The notes under the pieces: generated by a model
What the model saw: only the letters and a program-made list of their open reading frames with translations
Databases searched by the model: none
Told to the model about the DNA's origin: nothing
Shown here: piece after piece, positions 6,502 through 8,211 of the stretch
Layout: each line of letters starts with the position of its first letter
Numbering within the stretch: the stretch's first letter is position 1
Translations under genes and position numbers: made by a program
Assembly (NCBI GenBank): GCA_002256055.1
Contig: NKIE01000110.1
Location: 1 to 8,211 of the forward strand
Direction of reading: 5' to 3'
Length of the DNA stretch: 8,211 nucleotides
From: Pseudomonas sp. PGPPP3
Lineage (GTDB): Bacteria > Pseudomonadota > Gammaproteobacteria > Pseudomonadales > Pseudomonadaceae

Positions 6502-7833
6502 ATGCGCCGTGCGTTAAAAGACCTGAAAATCATCCTGCTGGCCAACCTGTGGACGGTGCCGGTGTTTGCCGCGCTGGTGGGGGCGTTATTTTATTTTGTC
6601 GCCCCGCCGCCGCCGATGCATGCGCACATGGCCACCGGCTTCGAGGGCGGCAGTTATCGCCAGTTTGCCGAGCAGCTGAAAATCGCCCTGGCCAAGCAGG
6701 GCTTCGAGCTGACCCTGGTGACCAGCACGGGCTCCAGCGATAACCTGCAACGCCTGCTGGCCGAACCCGGCGAGGTGCAGATTGCCCTGGTGCAAAGCGG
6801 CCTGGAGCAACAGTTGCCCGCCGCCCAGCGCACGCGTTTGCGCAGCCTCGGTGCGGTCTATCACGAGCCGCTGTGGCTGTTCTATCGCCAGGGTTTGGAC
6901 CTCGACCGGATTGCCGACCTGCAACCCTTGCGCCTGGCCCTGGGTGGCGCAGGCAGCGGCACCTTGGCCGCCAGCTCGGCGATTCTGACGGCCAACGCCA
7001 TCACGCCGGCGCAGTACCCGGCGCACTGGCAACTGCTTGGTGGCACTCCGGCGGCGACCGCGCTGCTGGCCGGCGAGCTAGATGCCGGGTTCTTTATCGG
7101 CCCGGCGGAGAACCCGTTGATCCAACAACTGGCCAGCCACCCAGAGCTGCGCCTGGCCGGCTTTCGCCGCGCGGCTGCCTATGCGGCGCGGCTGCCGTAC
7201 TTCAACCGCATCCGGGTCGGCGAAGGCCTGCTCAACCTAGCGGCCAACGCCCCGGCCCAGGACACGCCGATGCTCGCGCCCGCCGCCACCTTGGTGATCA
7301 ATGACGATTTTCATCCAGGCCTGGCGCCGTTGTTTCTCGACGCCGCCCGCGAGGTGATGGCTGCCGGCAGCCTGCTCGACCCACCCGGCTCCTTTCCCAA
7401 CGCTGGGCCGTTGACCTTCGAGCTGGCCGAGGATGCCGAGCGCTACTACAAAGACGGACTGCCGCTGCTGCAACGCCACCTGCCGTTTCGCATCGCCTCC
7501 CTGGCCGATCGCTACATCATTCTGCTGATTCCGCTGCTGATGGTGCTGTTCCCGCTGTCCAAGGCCATCGGGCCGATCTACCAATGGCGCATCCGCGCGC
7601 GGATTTATCGCTGGTACAAATACCTGCGTGAAATTGATCGAACCCTGAACGCCGACACCCCGGCCGAACGTCTGCAGGATGAAATCGGCCGCCTTGAGCA
7701 ACTCGAAGTGCAACTAGCCAAGGTCGAAGTGCCGCTGTCCTACTCCAACGAGCTGTATCAACTGCACCTGCACCTACGCTATGTGATCGAACGCCTGCAG
7801 GCTTTGCAGCAGCGCCAGCGCCAGCTCGGGTAA
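6502..7833 (+). CDS. Membrane-anchored TAXI-family (TRAP transporter associated) solute-binding protein
   Basis: TAXI proteins are periplasmic binding proteins that usually deliver ligands such as glutamate or other carboxylates to a fused TRAP DctQM permease. This 443-residue product has an N-terminal membrane segment (about 10-34, preceded by a basic MRRALKDLK) with no cleavage motif that I recognise. A periplasmic binding domain follows (about 42-330), with TAXI-like motifs ATGFEGGSYRQFA (44-56), TSTGSSDNLQRL (74-85) and IALVQSG (94-100). A second membrane segment lies at about 338-360, followed by a basic tail (RIRARIYRWYKYLR, 363-376) and an amphipathic, probably helical C-terminus (385-443). 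This topology puts both termini in the cytoplasm. No permease gene is adjacent on either side, so it is an orphan in this window. It might work as a tethered sensor or partner an unlinked transporter; its ligand is unknown. The next gene, ndpA, follows after 69 bases on the same strand. Confidence 0.87.
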   Translation: MRRALKDLKIILLANLWTVPVFAALVGALFYFVAPPPPMHAHMATGFEGGSYRQFAEQLKIALAKQGFELTLVTSTGSSDNLQRLLAEPGEVQIALVQSGLEQQLPAAQRTRLRSLGAVYHEPLWLFYRQGLDLDRIADLQPLRLALGGAGSGTLAASSAILTANAITPAQYPAHWQLLGGTPAATALLAGELDAGFFIGPAENPLIQQLASHPELRLAGFRRAAAYAARLPYFNRIRVGEGLLNLAANAPAQDTPMLAPAATLVINDDFHPGLAPLFLDAAREVMAAGSLLDPPGSFPNAGPLTFELAEDAERYYKDGLPLLQRHLPFRIASLADRYIILLIPLLMVLFPLSKAIGPIYQWRIRARIYRWYKYLREIDRTLNADTPAERLQDEIGRLEQLEVQLAKVEVPLSYSNELYQLHLHLRYVIERLQALQQRQRQLG

Positions 7834-7848
7834 ACTGCTGGCCATTGC

Positions 7849-7873
7849 GGCCCGGATTGCGCTGATCCGGGCC
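7849..7873 (+). terminator. Hairpin between the TAXI-family gene and ndpA
   Basis: GGCCCGGA (7849-7856) and TCCGGGCC (7866-7873) form a perfect, very GC-rich 8-bp stem with a 9-base loop, starting 15 bases after the TAXI stop codon. No T-run follows (ACGCCTCCG), so it is not a classical intrinsic terminator. It may pause polymerase, protect the 3' end of the upstream message, or sit in the ndpA leader. The strand could be either, since the stem is symmetric. Confidence 0.35.
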
Positions 7874-7902
7874 ACGCCTCCGAACTGCTGCCGAGAAAAC
7901 CC

Positions 7903-8211
7903 ATGCCGATCCGTCATTGCATCGTCCACCTGATCGAGAAAAAACCCGACGGCAGTCCGGCCGTGCTGCATGCCCGCAGCACCGAGCTGGCCGAGTCGCA
8001 GGCCATCGAGAACATGCTGGCCGACCTCAACGACACCTACAACGCCAAGCAGGGCAAGGCTTGGGGCCTGTTCCATGCGGAATCCAGCGTCTACCCGTTC
8101 AGCGGCTGGCTGAAGACTTATCTCGACGGCGGCCAGGACTTCACGACGTTCAGCCGCCAGGCAGTCGAGCAGCTGCAAAAGCTGATGGAAGCATCCAACC
8201 TGTCCACCGGC
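7903..8211 (+). CDS. ndpA: Nucleoid-associated protein NdpA/YejK, N-terminal part
   Basis: NdpA (E. coli YejK, about 335-340 residues) is a nucleoid-associated protein reported to bind DNA and to interact with topoisomerases. The window holds the first 103 codons, and the frame is still open at the right edge. The N-terminus [17 protein letters not shown], the segment [20 protein letters not shown] (31-50), GKAWGLFH (51-58) and [14 protein letters not shown] (64-77) followed by [13 protein letters not shown] (91-103) are characteristic of the Pseudomonas protein. The start at 7903 gives the family N-terminus. The ribosome site is weak (only GAG at 7893-7895), which may mean modest translation. 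The gap after the TAXI gene is 69 bases and contains a strong hairpin, so ndpA may have its own promoter. A loose TAAACT (7831-7836) overlaps the TAXI stop, but no matching -35 is visible. Confidence 0.93.
   Translation, partial: MPIRHCIVHLIEKKPDGSPAVLHARSTELAESQAIENMLADLNDTYNAKQGKAWGLFHAESSVYPFSGWLKTYLDGGQDFTTFSRQAVEQLQKLMEASNLSTG

Noticed and set aside
5658..6743. 361-codon plus-strand open frame opposite sbcD
   Set aside because: It lies antisense to the complete, motif-bearing sbcD and runs into the TAXI gene in another frame. Long antisense frames are expected in GC-rich DNA, and it has no recognisable domain.
7774..8178. 134-codon minus-strand open frame at the right end
   Set aside because: It is antisense to the end of the TAXI gene and to ndpA, whose N-terminal sequence is clearly the real product.
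1..8211. CRISPR array, tRNA or rRNA gene, insertion sequence, prophage or defence island
   Set aside because: No spaced direct repeats, no tRNA-like or rRNA-like sequence, and no transposase or phage gene were seen. Apart from the REP pair, every stretch is explained by housekeeping-type genes and short gaps.

Overview
The window looks like chromosomal DNA of a high-GC gammaproteobacterium, most probably Pseudomonas or a close relative such as Stutzerimonas. The reasons are the GC-rich third codon positions, a glutamine-rich SbcC of about 1,150 residues, an NdpA/YejK N-terminus that closely resembles the Pseudomonas protein as I remember it, and a pair of GTAG-headed REP palindromes of the Pseudomonas type. 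The assignment rests on recalled family sequences, not on a search.

Layout. Four genes run leftward on the minus strand. In transcription order they are sbcD (6377-5157), sbcC (5160-1720, sharing an ATGA overlap with sbcD), a YebC/PmpR-family gene (1601-900) and a nitronate monooxygenase-like flavin oxidoreductase (from 763, running off the left edge). Two genes run rightward: a membrane-anchored TAXI-family solute-binding protein (6502-7833) and ndpA/yejK (7903 onward, cut by the right edge). sbcD and the TAXI gene diverge from a 124-base intergenic region that holds a perfect 10-bp inverted repeat. The 136-base gap between the YebC-family gene and the oxidoreductase gene holds an inverted pair of REP sequences (REPIN-like). 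The gap after sbcC holds a terminator-like hairpin and a second hairpin close to the next gene's ribosome site. No stretch longer than 300 bases lacks a gene.

How the genes work together. SbcD (Mre11-type nuclease) and SbcC (SMC-like ATPase with a zinc hook) form one complex that trims DNA ends and cuts hairpins and other palindromes. The other genes have no obvious link to it. NdpA is a nucleoid-associated protein, the YebC-family protein belongs to a family linked to transcription and translation control, and the oxidoreductase is a metabolic enzyme. This looks like ordinary core genome with no phage, plasmid, CRISPR or defence island.

Most notable points: the oxidoreductase frame is broken by one in-frame TAG at 43-41, after which family-like sequence continues to the window edge; the REP pair; and an orphan TAXI receptor with two membrane segments and a cytoplasmic tail but no TRAP permease beside it. 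I did not find convincing evidence of an undescribed multi-gene system.
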